From Vespula vulgaris (taxonomy: Eukaryota; Arthropoda; Insecta; Hymenoptera; Vespidae): a stretch of DNA of 64,000 bases. Location of the stretch: positions 1,728,501 to 1,792,500 of the forward strand of contig NC_066594.1 in NCBI RefSeq assembly GCF_905475345.1, read 5' to 3'. Position numbers and translations under genes: made by a program. Positions within the stretch are counted from its first letter, which is position 1; every line of letters begins with the position of its first letter. The notes under the pieces are model-generated. The model had not been told where the DNA came from, ran no database searches, and saw nothing but the letters and a program-made list of their open reading frames with translations. Shown here piece after piece: positions 15,245 to 27,096 of the stretch.

Positions 15245-18200
15245 TTTCTCTCTCTCTCTCTTCTCTTTTCTCTCTCTCTCTCTTCCTTCCTTCCTTTTGT
15301 GATTATGATTCCGTACTGCCTTTTTCATTATCTCCGACGAATAAGAGAATTTTCTTCATTTCTTTTCTTTCCTTTTCCTTTTTCTTTTTTTCTTTTTCCT
15401 CTCTCTTTCCCTCTTTTTCTTTTTTATTTTATAATTCTCCCATCGAAATTCTTAGAAATTCTTAGATTATAACAAAGTGAATTTATTTTCCGCAATACCA
15501 AAAACAGAAGACCGATAAGACGACGAAGACCATACTCGACGGGTGGTCCCAAAGCCAAAATGGCATTCACGAATCTTCTCGTTATTTATACGGGATCGTC
15601 GGGTACTCAGAGTGGTATATACGTTTAGATGGTCGGCATCCCGGGCCAAGGCCAAATCCCTCGACTTTGTTCTGTAACCCTCGGTGGTACCATCCTCGCA
15701 ACAACCACCCAAACACAACCACCAACGCCTACATTCACCCTCGTCTTTCTGGTGTCTCTTCGAGTCTTATTTCTTAAATTGTTCTCTTTCTCTCATTCTC
15801 TGTTATAAAAATATCGTAATGGTCGACTGGAAAATCTGAACGTTCTTTATGATACTTACTGAACACGTCATTGAAAAAAGTAGATATTATATTTCTATGG
15901 AATCCCATTAAAATTGTAAAGATTAAAACAAAGAGGAGTAGTTATCAATTTTCTTGAGGTGATTTTATCCCATCAAAATCGATAATAATATTTGAAAAAA
16001 TGATACGAAAAGAGAGTTTTGAAGATGATCCTTCGAAATTTAAGAAAATCACGACGATGTCTACTATATAATTTCAAAATAATGAGGACGAAATATTCTT
16101 TACGATTACAAAGGAATCCATTGAGATTTGACTCCTCCTAATATTTGTATTATAATACCACGATCTTTACTTAGATTTTTTCGAGACGATCAACTATGTC
16201 TTATTGTTTATGTAATATTTACAAACAGAATAGTCACAGAAAGTGAGGACAAAAAAGGGAAAGAAAAAGAAGATAACAAAGATCGAAGGGAAAAAGCTAA
16301 CGAAAGATAATAAGTATTATAGTTAAGTAAAACTTTTTAAAACTTCTCGTTCATTCTATGAAAGCTCAAGCGCACACAGTCATCGATTGAAACGTGACGT
16401 TTCGTCTTTGTCTTTACTATTTCTTTGTCATTTTTATTTTATACACACACACACACACACATATTCACACGTTTGTTATTTCGAATAAATAAATATTATT
16501 CTATCTTGTTTACTACAAAAAAAAAAAACAACAACAACAAAGAAAGGAAAAGAAGTCGAAGGATACACGCGATAGAATTTAAATTAGATATCCTGTGAAC
16601 AATTATCAGATTTCCCTTGAGGAAAAGAAGGCCAACCAAAAAAGAAGAAGAAAAAAGAAAGAAACAGAAAAAGAAGATAAAAAAACAGAAATAAAAGAAG
16701 GGGAAAAAAAGGATCGGACCTTAATACATATAAAATGAAAGTGGTGGAGATTGAAACACTTCTGGTAACACGGGTCTCATATCTCGTGGTGAGACCAGAC
16801 GAAGGTATTGCTTTTTAAAGTGGATGAACGTGTTTCCGATTCTCTCGATAAAATCGTGGAATAAAATATAGAAAAGTGTGTAAATATCATTTCGAAGTTT
16901 CTTCGAAATAGGCGGAACTGCTCCTGGAGAATTCAGAATGAAAGAGAGAGGGAGAGATAGAGAGAACAAGGGAGAGAGAAAGAGAGAGATATTACAAAGA
17001 ACTCGAAGAGATAAAGACGTATAAAAAATACAAAGGCAATTCGCGAGGAAATGAATAAAAGGAAATGAAATATAATGTTCCCATATGATTATGCCATAAG
17101 CTTTTATCAATCTTACTGTCCTTGTTCACGATGCTACTACTATATGGATGCAAAAAAGAGAGAGAGCATACAAAGTAGTGAAAAATAAATAGTAATAACT
17201 TAAGAACTCATAATTACATGAATTACAAAACGAAGTTTAATTACTATATTTTCTCATTCTTTTTCATGTTTTTTTATTAATTAATAATACAAATTCAGAA
17301 AACACGTATTCAGAATGATCACCTTTACATTTAATATAAGCCGTCAAGATGATTTTTTTTTTAAGTAAAAAAGGAAAAAGAAGTAATAAAAATTCATTAA
17401 TAATTCATAAAGTTACAAGCACTGAAGTTGTTGCCACTTAATTTGGATCACTCTGTATATTGTATATATATACCTAAGATAGCATATATAAAGATTATTT
17501 TAAAGAGACATTCTAGACTTTAATATTAAAATTTGCAAGAATGATTTCACTTAATGAGAAAGAAAAACCATTGTTCTTGTCTCCTTGACAATTAATAATG
17601 TAGATTTTATCTATACAATCGAGATAATGAATTCTTTTATATTGTCAGTTCGATTTCATTTTTGATCAACTTCAAAGATTCGAATTTACGGTATAATAAA
17701 TAATGTAAAAGAAAATAAATAAAGAATATAATGAAAATCTCTGAATGCAAAGTCCATTCCATCGTCTAGTAGCAGTAAATTTTCATAATGACGTTGAATC
17801 AAACACGAGAGAATTCGGTAACGATTGCATTGCGATTTCTACGAGTTCCTCTGTGAATACTTAAATTACTGCTAGACTAGAAATAACGAGATCTGCACGT
17901 ATTCCCATGGTATAACGAAGGATGGATTCTATGTCGTTTCAAGTGATTTAGCTAAAACCGATCGAAAAATAGATGCTTTTGTACGTAAAAGATAATAATA
18001 TTGTTCTTTGTTAACTCAAGGAAACTCAACATTGATTATTGTTATCGGATATATTGATAAGTATATATGCAGACATACAAAACATATATAAATAACTTGT
18101 GAAATCTTTCCATGCATATACACATACACACGCACATGTGATACGTGAATGTATGTATAAATGTATGAATGTATATATATATGTATGTATGTATGTATAT

Positions 18201-21131
18201 ACACGAGTATTATAAAACTCGATGCAGTTTTAAGATATTTAACTCCCACATCATTATTAATATTGAATGAGCTATATAAAAGTATCATTATCCTGGTTAA
18301 CGTACCATAGAAATAAATTCTTCAATAAATATTCTCAAAAATGTATAAATTTTTAAATCGAATTATAGTACTAAGTACGTGGTAATAACGATTTTATGAA
18401 ATATTTTCCACAAAACTTATATGTATGTCATATGTATGATATACCGAGACAGAAAAAGAGAAAGAAAGAAAAACCCTTCCAGATAATTTTCCTTAAACCT
18501 GCAAAACCTGCTTCTCCTTCATCCTGTTTCTCCTTCCGCATCTTCGTACGAGGATGACACACGGATATCGTCTTTAATAGTAATATACGCGAGTTCGTAT
18601 TTTAAGAAAATATTCTCGGCGTTGCGAAGTATTATTGGTTTTACAGATTAAAAAAAGAAAAAAAAGATAAAAGAGGAAAAAGAAGGAAGGAGAAAAAGGA
18701 AAACGGAATCGAAGGAAATAAATTCGACGACAGGATCTGTTCCTTCGAGAAACGAGAAACGAGAAAAGAGAGAGAAACAGAAAGAAAGAAATAGAAAAAG
18801 AGAGAAAAAGAGAGGGAAAGATGGGAAAAGAAAGATAGAAAAAGATCATACTCAGATACTTGGGAACTCGAAGAAATAACAAACTGTGACCCAGTTGAAA
18901 AGAAAACGCAAAAGAAAAAAATATATGCATATATATGTGTGTATGTGTGTGTGTGTGTGTGTGGAATCTCTATAGATTCTCCGGTAAAGAAATCTCCAGC
19001 GAAATATCTCGATGAAGATAAAGAAAATCATCTTTGGTGTGAAAAATGATAAAGAAAGAAACTGTTGCAGTAAGAAAGAAGAAACGATCTGCATAGTACT
19101 TAACATTTCATCCAAATACGACCTGTTTAACAAATCTTATTTATGTTGTTTTAAAGCAATGATAAAACGATTTGGTGATGCTTTAGAAACGAAGCTTTAA
19201 CGAAGTTTGTGTTCCATATTATCTACATTTCAACGCATTAATGTGATTGCTAGAGACCTCTCTTTCTCACTCACTCATTCACTCACTGACTCATTCTCTC
19301 TCTCTCTCTCTCTCATTTTTTCTACCACGATAAATCGATGATAAACCTTTTAACGCGTATACGAGTTGACTATAACGCCTTTCCAACGATGAAAGCTAAG
19401 CTATTTCGAAATATCAATATTCTATTTTTTGTAAATATTATATACATATCCATAAACAAGTGTTAACAAGTAGTACTCGTTTCATTGTCGCTTTAAAAGA
19501 TTTCCATAAGCTTCTCTATTTCTTTTAGATCTCTAATGAAAAATAAAATCGTTTATTTAATAAAGAAATAAATGATCAAAGAAAAAGAGAGAGAGAGAGA
19601 GAGAGAGAAATCGATATTTACAATCGATCATGATAAAATCACTTATAAATAATTTATATCTTATCATGCATTTATTCGTTTTTTATCGCCCGTAGCTATT
19701 ATGTTATATCTATATAAAATTTGTAGAAAAAAAAAAAGAAAAAGAAATACTTTTTCGTTATTTAATCTTAGAAATATGATATTAAACGTACGCGAGTACG
19801 TGTACTTATTTTATCTCGATATTTCTCATTCGGCGATAACTCGTAGTAATATTTTAGAGAATACACTTCGCAAAGAAAGATCCATATGACTAAAAATAGT
19901 TCTCGTCGACTAAGGAAACAAAAAAAGGAAGAAAGAGAGAGATCGAGAGAAAGAGAGAAAAAGAGAAACATAGTACATTACAACAACAATTCCGATTACT
20001 TCTTTCTCTCATTGTTGTCGATATCCCAGAAATAGAACAGAGTGACATCGATACATCGATGACTTACTTACCAGCACCGAAAGGTTGTTGTCCTTCCTTG
20101 TCCTCGGTCGGTGTCCCTCCTAGACTACCAGGACCACTATCTGCTCCGCCAGTTGCACTAAACAATCAGATATTTTTCTTTTATAATGTAATCTTGTAAA
20201 ATGACAATCTTCAATTTCGATGATGTGAAAAATTATAATACAATAAAATGACGGATAAACAGTTATGGAGGATATAAAGAATGAAAAGAATAAAATAAAA
20301 TAAAAATTGATTTATATTAACCTGCTGGCATCGTCGTCCTTCGTTTGCTCTGTCGTGATCTCCTGAGGATTCTGTACGTTCTGAATTTCATTCGTTTCCG
20401 TTGGTGGTACTGGATTATTAGTGTCATTCGGTCCACCACGACTCAATCCTGGAATACCACCACTGAGCCAGCCAGTCATTTGAGATTTTACACCAACCAG
20501 CATGTCGAACTTGCTGCCTTTCGTGGGACTGTGAACGTAAAAACTATATATCAGAATTGATGAATCACAGCACTTGCGCCTCTTTATGTGTGTGTGTGTG
20601 TATGTATATATATATCTTTCTCTCTCTAATATTCACGTGAATCATCTCACCCCATGACCTACTTATACGAGATAATAAATATTAAAGAGAGATTTATATA
20701 TGAAGGGGTGCTTCCATTCTTTTATGATGTTCTTATCAGGAGGTTTATTAATAATAGAATAAGAAATTTATTCTTATTATCTTATTATATCTTATTTATA
20801 TTTAATAATATAAGATCAATGAGACTTGTATTTTTTCGATGATATTAAATTATTGTATCGGACTATTCTGAGATTTGATAAGGAAATTTATGGTATTTTT
20901 ATTTATATTGGATTAAGTTACATTATAGAATATAATATAATAAATATTATATATAGATACACACTATATATAAACAAAAAATCACTAGATTTCATAATAT
21001 AATAATTCTAAAAAAGACTTCTTCTTGTAACTCTCAGTGTATATATAATTTATACATTTTATAGACAATTTAATTAATTCTATAATTAATTTTTAAATGA
21101 CCTATATATGCATTTATATATAAATCATATA

Positions 21132-21173
<42 letters not shown>

Positions 21174-21443
21174 CTATATAGAATATAATACCGAATATAT
21201 AAAACCATATTTCATTCGATCCATCGCAACTCGTATATGTGTAATTTAATTTGAAAATAGAATAAACTAGAGTATCAATAATTAAACTTGTACGATAATA
21301 AATTTGAATTAAATATCCTATCCAATTACTTAGCAGTAGCGATACCTTACTAAGGAGGTCACGTACATGAAGGTATTTAAATGCAAGAAACTACATAGAA
21401 CGGGAGAACACGTGTTCTTATCTATTCAATGGATCGTTCGTTT

Positions 21444-21476
<33 letters not shown>

Positions 21477-23835
21477 TATCGATAAGCCAAGTCGAAAGCA
21501 TTCCATCGATTTGCAGAAGGTGACGACACGCGAATCCGGAAGACATCGTTTCCCTTACAACCACGAAAAACGGAAATCCTAGGTAGCATGTTGTCGAAGC
21601 TCGAAGGTGTTACCTTTCCTTCTATCATCGATACGAACGTAGTTGAATCGATTATTGATTCAAATAAAAAAGAACGCTGGGATTCGGTCACTCACCGATT
21701 ATTTCCTTATTCCTATTTAGGACTACTACGATCGATCGAAATAAGACTAAATTTCTAAGTATTTTTTTTTTTCTTTTTTTTCTTATTGCTTTCGAATTTT
21801 TGTGTATAATACTTATAAAATTATTAATGAATTATACGTATTTTGTACCATTTTTTAATACGTCGTAATATCATGCAACTTCGTAATTACGTATTTACAT
21901 ATCTATATTTTTGTATTTTACTGTAAAATCAATTCATATCATATCCAAAATTTTTTATATTTTTTTTTAGTGTAATTACGCTAGTAATAGTAATACTATA
22001 ATTTCTATATTATATAACTTATATATAAATGTAATAAAACACTCGATTACGGAATATTAATCATCTCTAATATTATGTATTTGTGTATATATTTGTTATT
22101 CCGTATAATTTTATTTCATTTTATCGTCACAAAATTATCTGTTACTTCGTATCTAAAATTTCTCATATCTTTTTTGAATATAATTATACTAATATAAGTA
22201 ATACTATAACCTTCATATTATATGATTTATATATAGACACGACAACAAATTCGATTACAAAAGATTAATCCTATGTAACTTTGAAGTCAAGACGCTTATA
22301 TATCTTTTATTTTTAAAATTTTATTTCATTTTATCGCCGAAAAATTATCTGTTACTTCATATCAAATATTTCTCATATTATTTTAATCTGATTATAATAC
22401 CTACAAGTAACACGATACTACTTTAACATTACACAATTTTTTTTATAAACAAAAGAACAAAAAAAGGTAAACGTGTTACATAAAGTTAATGAATAAAATC
22501 AAAAAAAAAAAGAAAATATCGTTGCACTCGTGACATTTTAACGATAGAGTTAAACCGAGAAATGTTTATTACAGCACCTTCCCACTCACTCATTATTGTT
22601 TGTAATAAAAGTTTTACAATCAATAATAACTCTTAAGTTGAAACAAAATATTCGTTTTAAACAAAAAATCTCCTAAGAAACGCGTAGGTGAGATCTATAT
22701 ATCGAAATGATATAGAAAATGAAGTTGTTTGATCTTACGAACGTGGAATTTTCTAACAGCAAATTCAGAGACTTATCGTCAATTCGAAACGTTCCACGTT
22801 TGAGAGCAAGCATACATACGAAAAGATGGGGAATGGGAGATGTGGGTGGTGGTAGAGGGTTTAAGAGGTGAGAGGGCGATAGATATATACTTGCGTTGAT
22901 ATATCGAGAAATGAAATTGCATGCAGTCTTCGTGATACGAATTTTCGATAAAAGCAGGAATACGTTCGACGATCTCATTTTCGAAGTCTGCGATTTGACG
23001 ATATTCGTTAAAAGATTGTGATATAAATCGTTAACTTAAATAAAAAAAATAAATGAATAAATATATAAATAAATAAATAAATACATACATACATACATAC
23101 ATAAGTGAATAAATTCGAATGGCGTATACGTCCATAGGTTTTATCTGACAATAAAAATAAGCATTGCAAATGAGGCTTTTTCCTGTACGTCGCGTGAAAC
23201 TCTTTGCGACGATTTAACTGGCCGGTAAATGTTACACTGTGTTCTTTTATTCTTTCTTGCTTTCCTTCTTTATTTTTCCTTTCCTTTTTATTATAGGATG
23301 AATCTAAAAAGAGTGAAAGAGAAAGAGAGAGAGAGAGAGCTCGCAGGAAAATAATTTCCCGGAGCAGAGGTTAGAAAAAAAATCGATGAAAACATATCGT
23401 TCTATCTTTGTCTCTCTCTCTCTTTTTCTCTCTTTCTCTCTCTCGTTTGGCCGTCCTTTCTATCGAGTTTTATAGTATACTTTGCCAATGTCAAGATCAC
23501 AAATGATGCGATCGATAAAAGAAAATATAAACGACGACGAATTTATCGATAAGAATTCATGTAAAATTATGTTTATCTCTCTATCAATCACTATTCTATC
23601 GTAAGACGGAACGTCCAAGTTCGTAAAAAAGGAAAAGACTATTTTAAAAAATAACAAATTGTGGAAAGGATTTTTTCGACAGTAGTCAGGGAGTAGGGAG
23701 AAAGAAAGAAAGAGAAGAAACTCCATTTTCGTCGATTGTTGTACGAAGCGTAGCATTGATTTTTTCCTGGCGGACATTTTTGGTCATGCGAGAGTTCGAT
23801 GTATCGAACCGTGTAATTTCGAGTGCGAATAAGTA

Positions 23836-23875
<40 letters not shown>

Positions 23876-23986
23876 ATGTTGTAAATAAAAAGTAAGAGAT
23901 ATTTTTAACGAGCTCATAGAAAAAAAAAGAACCTTCCTTCTATTGATCGTAGAAATATTTCGAGTATGATGAATATTTCTAATAGT

Positions 23987-24043
<57 letters not shown>

Positions 24044-24221
24044 ATATGTATAATAATGGGAGTAAAAAGAAAAAAGCAGAAAAAATTCGTTTGAAAATTT
24101 CAGATTGTCGATATATATATATATGTATACACTTATATATACACATACATTTATACATCATACAGACACACATTATATATATATATAAAGAAATATATAA
24201 GGATATATATAATATATATAC

Positions 24222-24255
<34 letters not shown>

Positions 24256-24751
24256 AAATTTGAAAGTACCATCCGCTTTTTCATTTTATTCTCGAGTTAA
24301 CCTCTTTTCGTTTCTCGACCGAAACGCGTCATAGTAGTACTTTACGTAAGTACAGTGCTCGGCTAGTATCGATCTAATCTCAAAAATATATACGTAGAAA
24401 GGTGTTCCGTTGCTTTTAGAAGAAGAAACGAGCGATAAGTAAGTAAATACACGGTCTAACGAAGATACGTAAGTAAGTACTTACACGTCCTTCGGTGCAT
24501 TCGGTCGGTGTGCAGCCTCAAATCGTTTGAAAACTTTAATCTCTTGGCGATGATCTCGTGTGATATTCATACGAACGCAACAGACAGAACAGTAGTAGAC
24601 AGAGACAGATAGACAGCAGTTAACATGCTGTATAAATACACATTTCGGTTGTGCGTGTATGAACACGTCAATGACAACGTTTTAACGTGTCGTAACATGC
24701 TACGACGCAATGAGAAACCATACATACATTCGGTTCGTACATTTATTTATT

Positions 24752-24811
<60 letters not shown>

Positions 24812-25161
24812 TCTCTATCTATCTATTTATCTATCTATCTCGCTCTATCTTCTTCTCTCATTCACATAAACAAATTAGTTTTATATATACGTCGTTAATA
24901 AAAGAGACGGTAAGCATCGGTAAGGTCAACAACATGAGTATAATAATAATTTTCAAATATATATATATATACGCACATATACGATTATACGAATGAATAA
25001 AATAATGTCGTAAATGTTGTCTCTTACCTGTCTTTTTTCTCGCCCTCGACAAGTTCGCCACCTTCGACCGGTGGAATCTTCTCCTCCGGTGGAAGTTCTG
25101 GAACTTCGTCAGCTTTCTTTCCCATCCAATTTGAAACTTGGTTCGTTAAACCGGAGAACAT
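8889..25161 (-). CDS. Sap47: Synapse-associated protein 47 kDa (Sap47/SYAP1 family), 5' part of the gene
   Basis: Four coding exons on the minus strand: 25161-25028, 20528-20322, 20157-20072 and 9010-8889. All have GT/AG borders and compatible phases; they sum to 549 nt, 183 codons. The start is MFSGLTNQ, the N-terminus I know from insect Sap47. Residues 1-44 are acidic and lysine-rich. The middle exons are a low-complexity G/P/T/N-rich linker (for example GWLSGGIPGLSRGG). The last exon reads KSLGGFLYSAVNKAGKTV followed by a KIKKTVEEN helix, matching the conserved amphipathic segment upstream of the BSD domain in SYAP1 (KDFGNYLF...TIKKSVEE). The BSD domain is not in the window; the donor at 8888 opens an intron that runs off the left edge. 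Family knowledge: Sap47 is a presynaptic, vesicle-associated protein of insect nerve terminals. MPC2 lies upstream on the same strand. Introns are 4.5 kb, 164 bp and 11 kb and hold microsatellites; alternative exons could be missed there. Confidence 0.9.
9246..9269 (+). repeat. (GTAAC)n pentanucleotide repeat
   Basis: Four to five tandem GTAAC units about 240 bp upstream of the Sap47 exon 4 acceptor, in intron 3. Confidence 0.85.
10475..10514 (+). repeat. (GA)n microsatellite
   Basis: About 38 bp of GA in Sap47 intron 3. Confidence 0.9.
11224..11320 (+). repeat. (GATA)n microsatellite
   Basis: About 95 bp of GATA with AATA interruptions at the start, in Sap47 intron 3. Confidence 0.93.
13053..13104. 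repeat. (TA)n microsatellite
   Basis: About 50 bp of alternating TA with one AA interruption. Confidence 0.9.
14826..14860 (+). repeat. (CT)n microsatellite
   Basis: About 34 bp of CT, continuing as imperfect CT-rich sequence to about 14928. Confidence 0.9.
15203..15295 (+). repeat. (CT)n microsatellite and CT-rich extension
   Basis: About 37 bp of pure CT to 15239, then two near-identical CTTTTCTCTCT-type blocks. Confidence 0.9.
17308..17457. mobile_element. Possible short MITE with mariner-like ends
   Basis: The right end reads TTTGGATCACTCTGTATA, resembling the common mariner-type end (reverse complement TATACAGAGTGATCC). The left end TATTCAGAATGATCA matches it at about 12 of 15 positions. 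The size is about 150 bp, there is no coding capacity, and the internal similarity is weak. Confidence 0.35.
21850..22440 (+). repeat. Three diverged tandem copies of a ~210-bp unit
   Basis: Within Sap47 intron 1. Copies two and three share TTTTATTTCATTTTATCG and AAAATTATCTGTTACTTC in the same order, with starts 210 bp apart. Copies one and two share TAGTAATACTATAA-like and TATTATATAACTTATATATA-like segments 208 bp apart. Identity between copies is moderate, so this is an old tandem duplication. Confidence 0.65.
23841..23872. repeat. (TA)n microsatellite
   Basis: About 32 bp of alternating TA in Sap47 intron 1. Confidence 0.9.
23992..24035. repeat. (TA)n microsatellite
   Basis: About 43 bp of alternating TA, followed by a 230-bp stretch rich in TATA/CATA words and a further (TA)n block at about 24229-24253. 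Confidence 0.9.
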
Positions 25162-25207
25162 TTTCGACGTTTTATTAATACGTTATCTACGCCCTTGATT
25201 GCACTAT

Positions 25208-25215
25208 AAAGAGTA

Positions 25216-25251
<36 letters not shown>
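25208..25251 (+). repeat. (GA)n tract forming the polypyrimidine tract of the Sap47 coding exon 1 acceptor
   Basis: On the minus strand this is a (CT)n run ending CTTACTCTTTATAG, directly abutting the presumed acceptor at 25204. The repeat would therefore serve as the pyrimidine tract for splicing the first coding exon. Confidence 0.55.
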
Positions 25252-25252
<1 letters not shown>

Positions 25253-25564
25253 CTCGTAGTCGTTGCACTCTCCTCGTCGTTCTTCTGTCTTCGTCTTGCC
25301 TTCTTCTTCGTCTCTATCTATTCGTGTTCGTATTCGTTTCAACTCCTCCACCTCTTCCTCTTCCTCCTCCTCCTCCTCCTCCTCCTCTTATCCCTAACTC
25401 AATTCCTTTTTCTTCTTCCTCTTCTTCTCCTTCCTCTTCTTCTTCGGAAAGAGGACCTACGCCGCGGAAGTCTGGTCTGAGCGAAGTGACGACGAAGATC
25501 CCGACCGTCCTCACGATCGCGCAGCCACGAACTGCGATAACTGCATGTGCGTGCGCGCACCTAC

Positions 25565-25690
25565 CTTCGCGCATCTCCTTTTACAACAGCAGCGCCACCA
25601 CCGACCGAGTTCGGAATTAAATGGCGGGGCTTACGAGATCGATCGATTCGTTACGACATGGCGCTGCTCTTTATATCAACTAATGCGCGG
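25565..25690 (-). other. Possible noncoding first exon and promoter region of Sap47
   Basis: The first coding exon is preceded, on the minus strand, by a long polypyrimidine run and TTTATAG, so the exon probably starts at an acceptor (first exon base 25203) rather than at a transcription start. A donor-like GCGAAG|GTAGGTGCG lies at 25565/25564 in a GC- and CpG-rich stretch (about 25450-25690). This would make a 5' UTR exon ending at 25565 and an intron of about 360 bp. The upstream edge of the exon is not visible in the sequence and is only approximate. Confidence 0.4.
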
Positions 25691-25699
25691 TACACTCGC

Positions 25700-25897
25700 G
25701 CGTCTTTCGACCAATTCACCTTCTATACCTTCTTTTTCACTCCTTAAAATATCGATCGAATGACTCATAAAACCTTAATAATTCGACGATTGTGATAAAT
25801 AAATTCTTCGAAGATATATACATATACATATACACACGTGTATATATGTATATATGTATACATGAGTACATATATACATATCATATATGGATTTTTA

Positions 25898-25949
<52 letters not shown>

Positions 25950-26990
25950 CATAGTGTTATCTCACAGATTTTTGTCATCTACTCTAATGATCGACCACGT
26001 CCTAGATTTCCTTTTGTCGCACTGCGTTTTGACCTTGTTCAAAGTACAAGATCGCATGTCGAAGCTATTTAAAATAATCGATATACAAGTTTCGAATGGA
26101 ATTGGGGTGTCTAGATGTTGTTAAATGTGTAAGCCGTGAATAAACTCCTCTTGACAAATCGAATTAACCACCACATCAGATTTCTTCTTACCCGTACTTT
26201 ATTTCAACAATCTTCAAGAATCAATTACAACAATGTCGATTAAAAGTGTAGAATTTGTATACATCTATTATAATATCTTTTAATTAGCCGACGTTGATGT
26301 CAAATACATTCGTCGTAATTAAAACCCTTAGATCGTAATTTCGGAGGTAGAGTAGGAGCTCGTAGGAAGATAAATATATTTACAATAAGACGACGCACGA
26401 TATTATCAATAATAATGCGGGAATGCAAATCTATAATATAGGTGTAATATAGCGATTAAATGTAAATTATACCACGATGAACGAATATTATTATTTATTA
26501 AGTTCATCGGGTTTCCCGTTTGTACTTATGCTATTTGTAACAATTTCCGATGTATAATCAATATATAGGATATGATCGGTTATTAAATAATGTTACGGCA
26601 TCTTTTATATACGACATTACAGTTAGAAACGTAGACACTTGCTCTCGTATTATGTAATTTATACTATAACTTCCTACACTGGTCGACGCGTCGATAAGTC
26701 TACATGGTCCAATTTGTACCACTCATCTGCATGCACTGCACGCATTCGGTATATATTATATGTATATGTATGTATATATATATATGAATATGTATATGAA
26801 TATTTATATGTGTAATTATCGATAAATCGTCGTAAGTCTTTTCTGTATGCTTTCGTTGAATAAACGAAAAGTGCCGACGATATAATGTGAAATTTAATAT
26901 CGTCCTAAATATTCGTACGAACTTTTCATCGATATCCGCTTGAACTTCGAATCTATACAACGAGCATTTGTACGTCAACGTACACAATGC
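25700..26990. other. MPC2-Sap47 intergenic region
   Basis: AT-rich sequence with (TA)n at 25906-25945 and dispersed TATG/TATA words near 26750-26810. It may carry part of the MPC2 3' UTR and upstream regulatory sequence of Sap47. No gene was recognised. Confidence 0.5.
25906..25945. repeat. (TA)n microsatellite
   Basis: About 40 bp of alternating TA upstream of Sap47. Confidence 0.9.
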
Positions 26991-27003
26991 TAATGGATTT
27001 TTT

Positions 27004-27009
27004 TTTATT
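27004..27009 (-). terminator. Candidate MPC2 polyadenylation signal AATAAA
   Basis: An AATAAA hexamer on the minus strand about 88 nt after the MPC2 stop codon, followed by an A-run and a GT-rich stretch (ATTGTGTACGTTG). It is the closest canonical hexamer to the stop. Another AATAAA lies at 26198-26203 and could give a longer 3' UTR. Confidence 0.4.
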
Positions 27010-27096
27010 TTCTCTTCTTTTGCTCTTGAAAATCGTTGTCATCCAACGCTCGCCATATCTTCTTTTTCTAGAAATGCAGTTTTGCGATAATTGTTA

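Larger units (their letters stand above)
9011..20071 (-). other. Sap47 intron 3 (11 kb)
   Basis: Sequence between the third and fourth visible coding exons. It contains (GTAAC)n at 9246-9269, (GA)n near 10475-10514, a long GATA array at 11224-11320, (TA)n at 13053-13104 and (CT)n at 14826-14860 and 15203-15239. A short possible MITE lies at 17308-17457. An island at about 10540-10735 gives an open frame on the plus strand but matches no protein I recognise. No exon was supported. Confidence 0.6.
20529..25027 (-). other. Sap47 intron 1 (4.5 kb)
   Basis: Lies between the first and second coding exons. It is extremely AT-rich from about 20.7 to 22.6 kb, where a diverged three-copy tandem repeat is found (listed separately). 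It holds (TA)n at 23841-23872 and 23992-24035, CT-rich sequence at 24756-24805 and a (CATA)n stretch near 23083-23102. No exon or RNA gene was recognised. Confidence 0.6.

Noticed and set aside
24034..24300. Frames of repeated YIYI and similar residues
   Set aside because: Translated (TA)n tracts, here and at 1600, 6100, 25900, 29990, 44700 and 60070.
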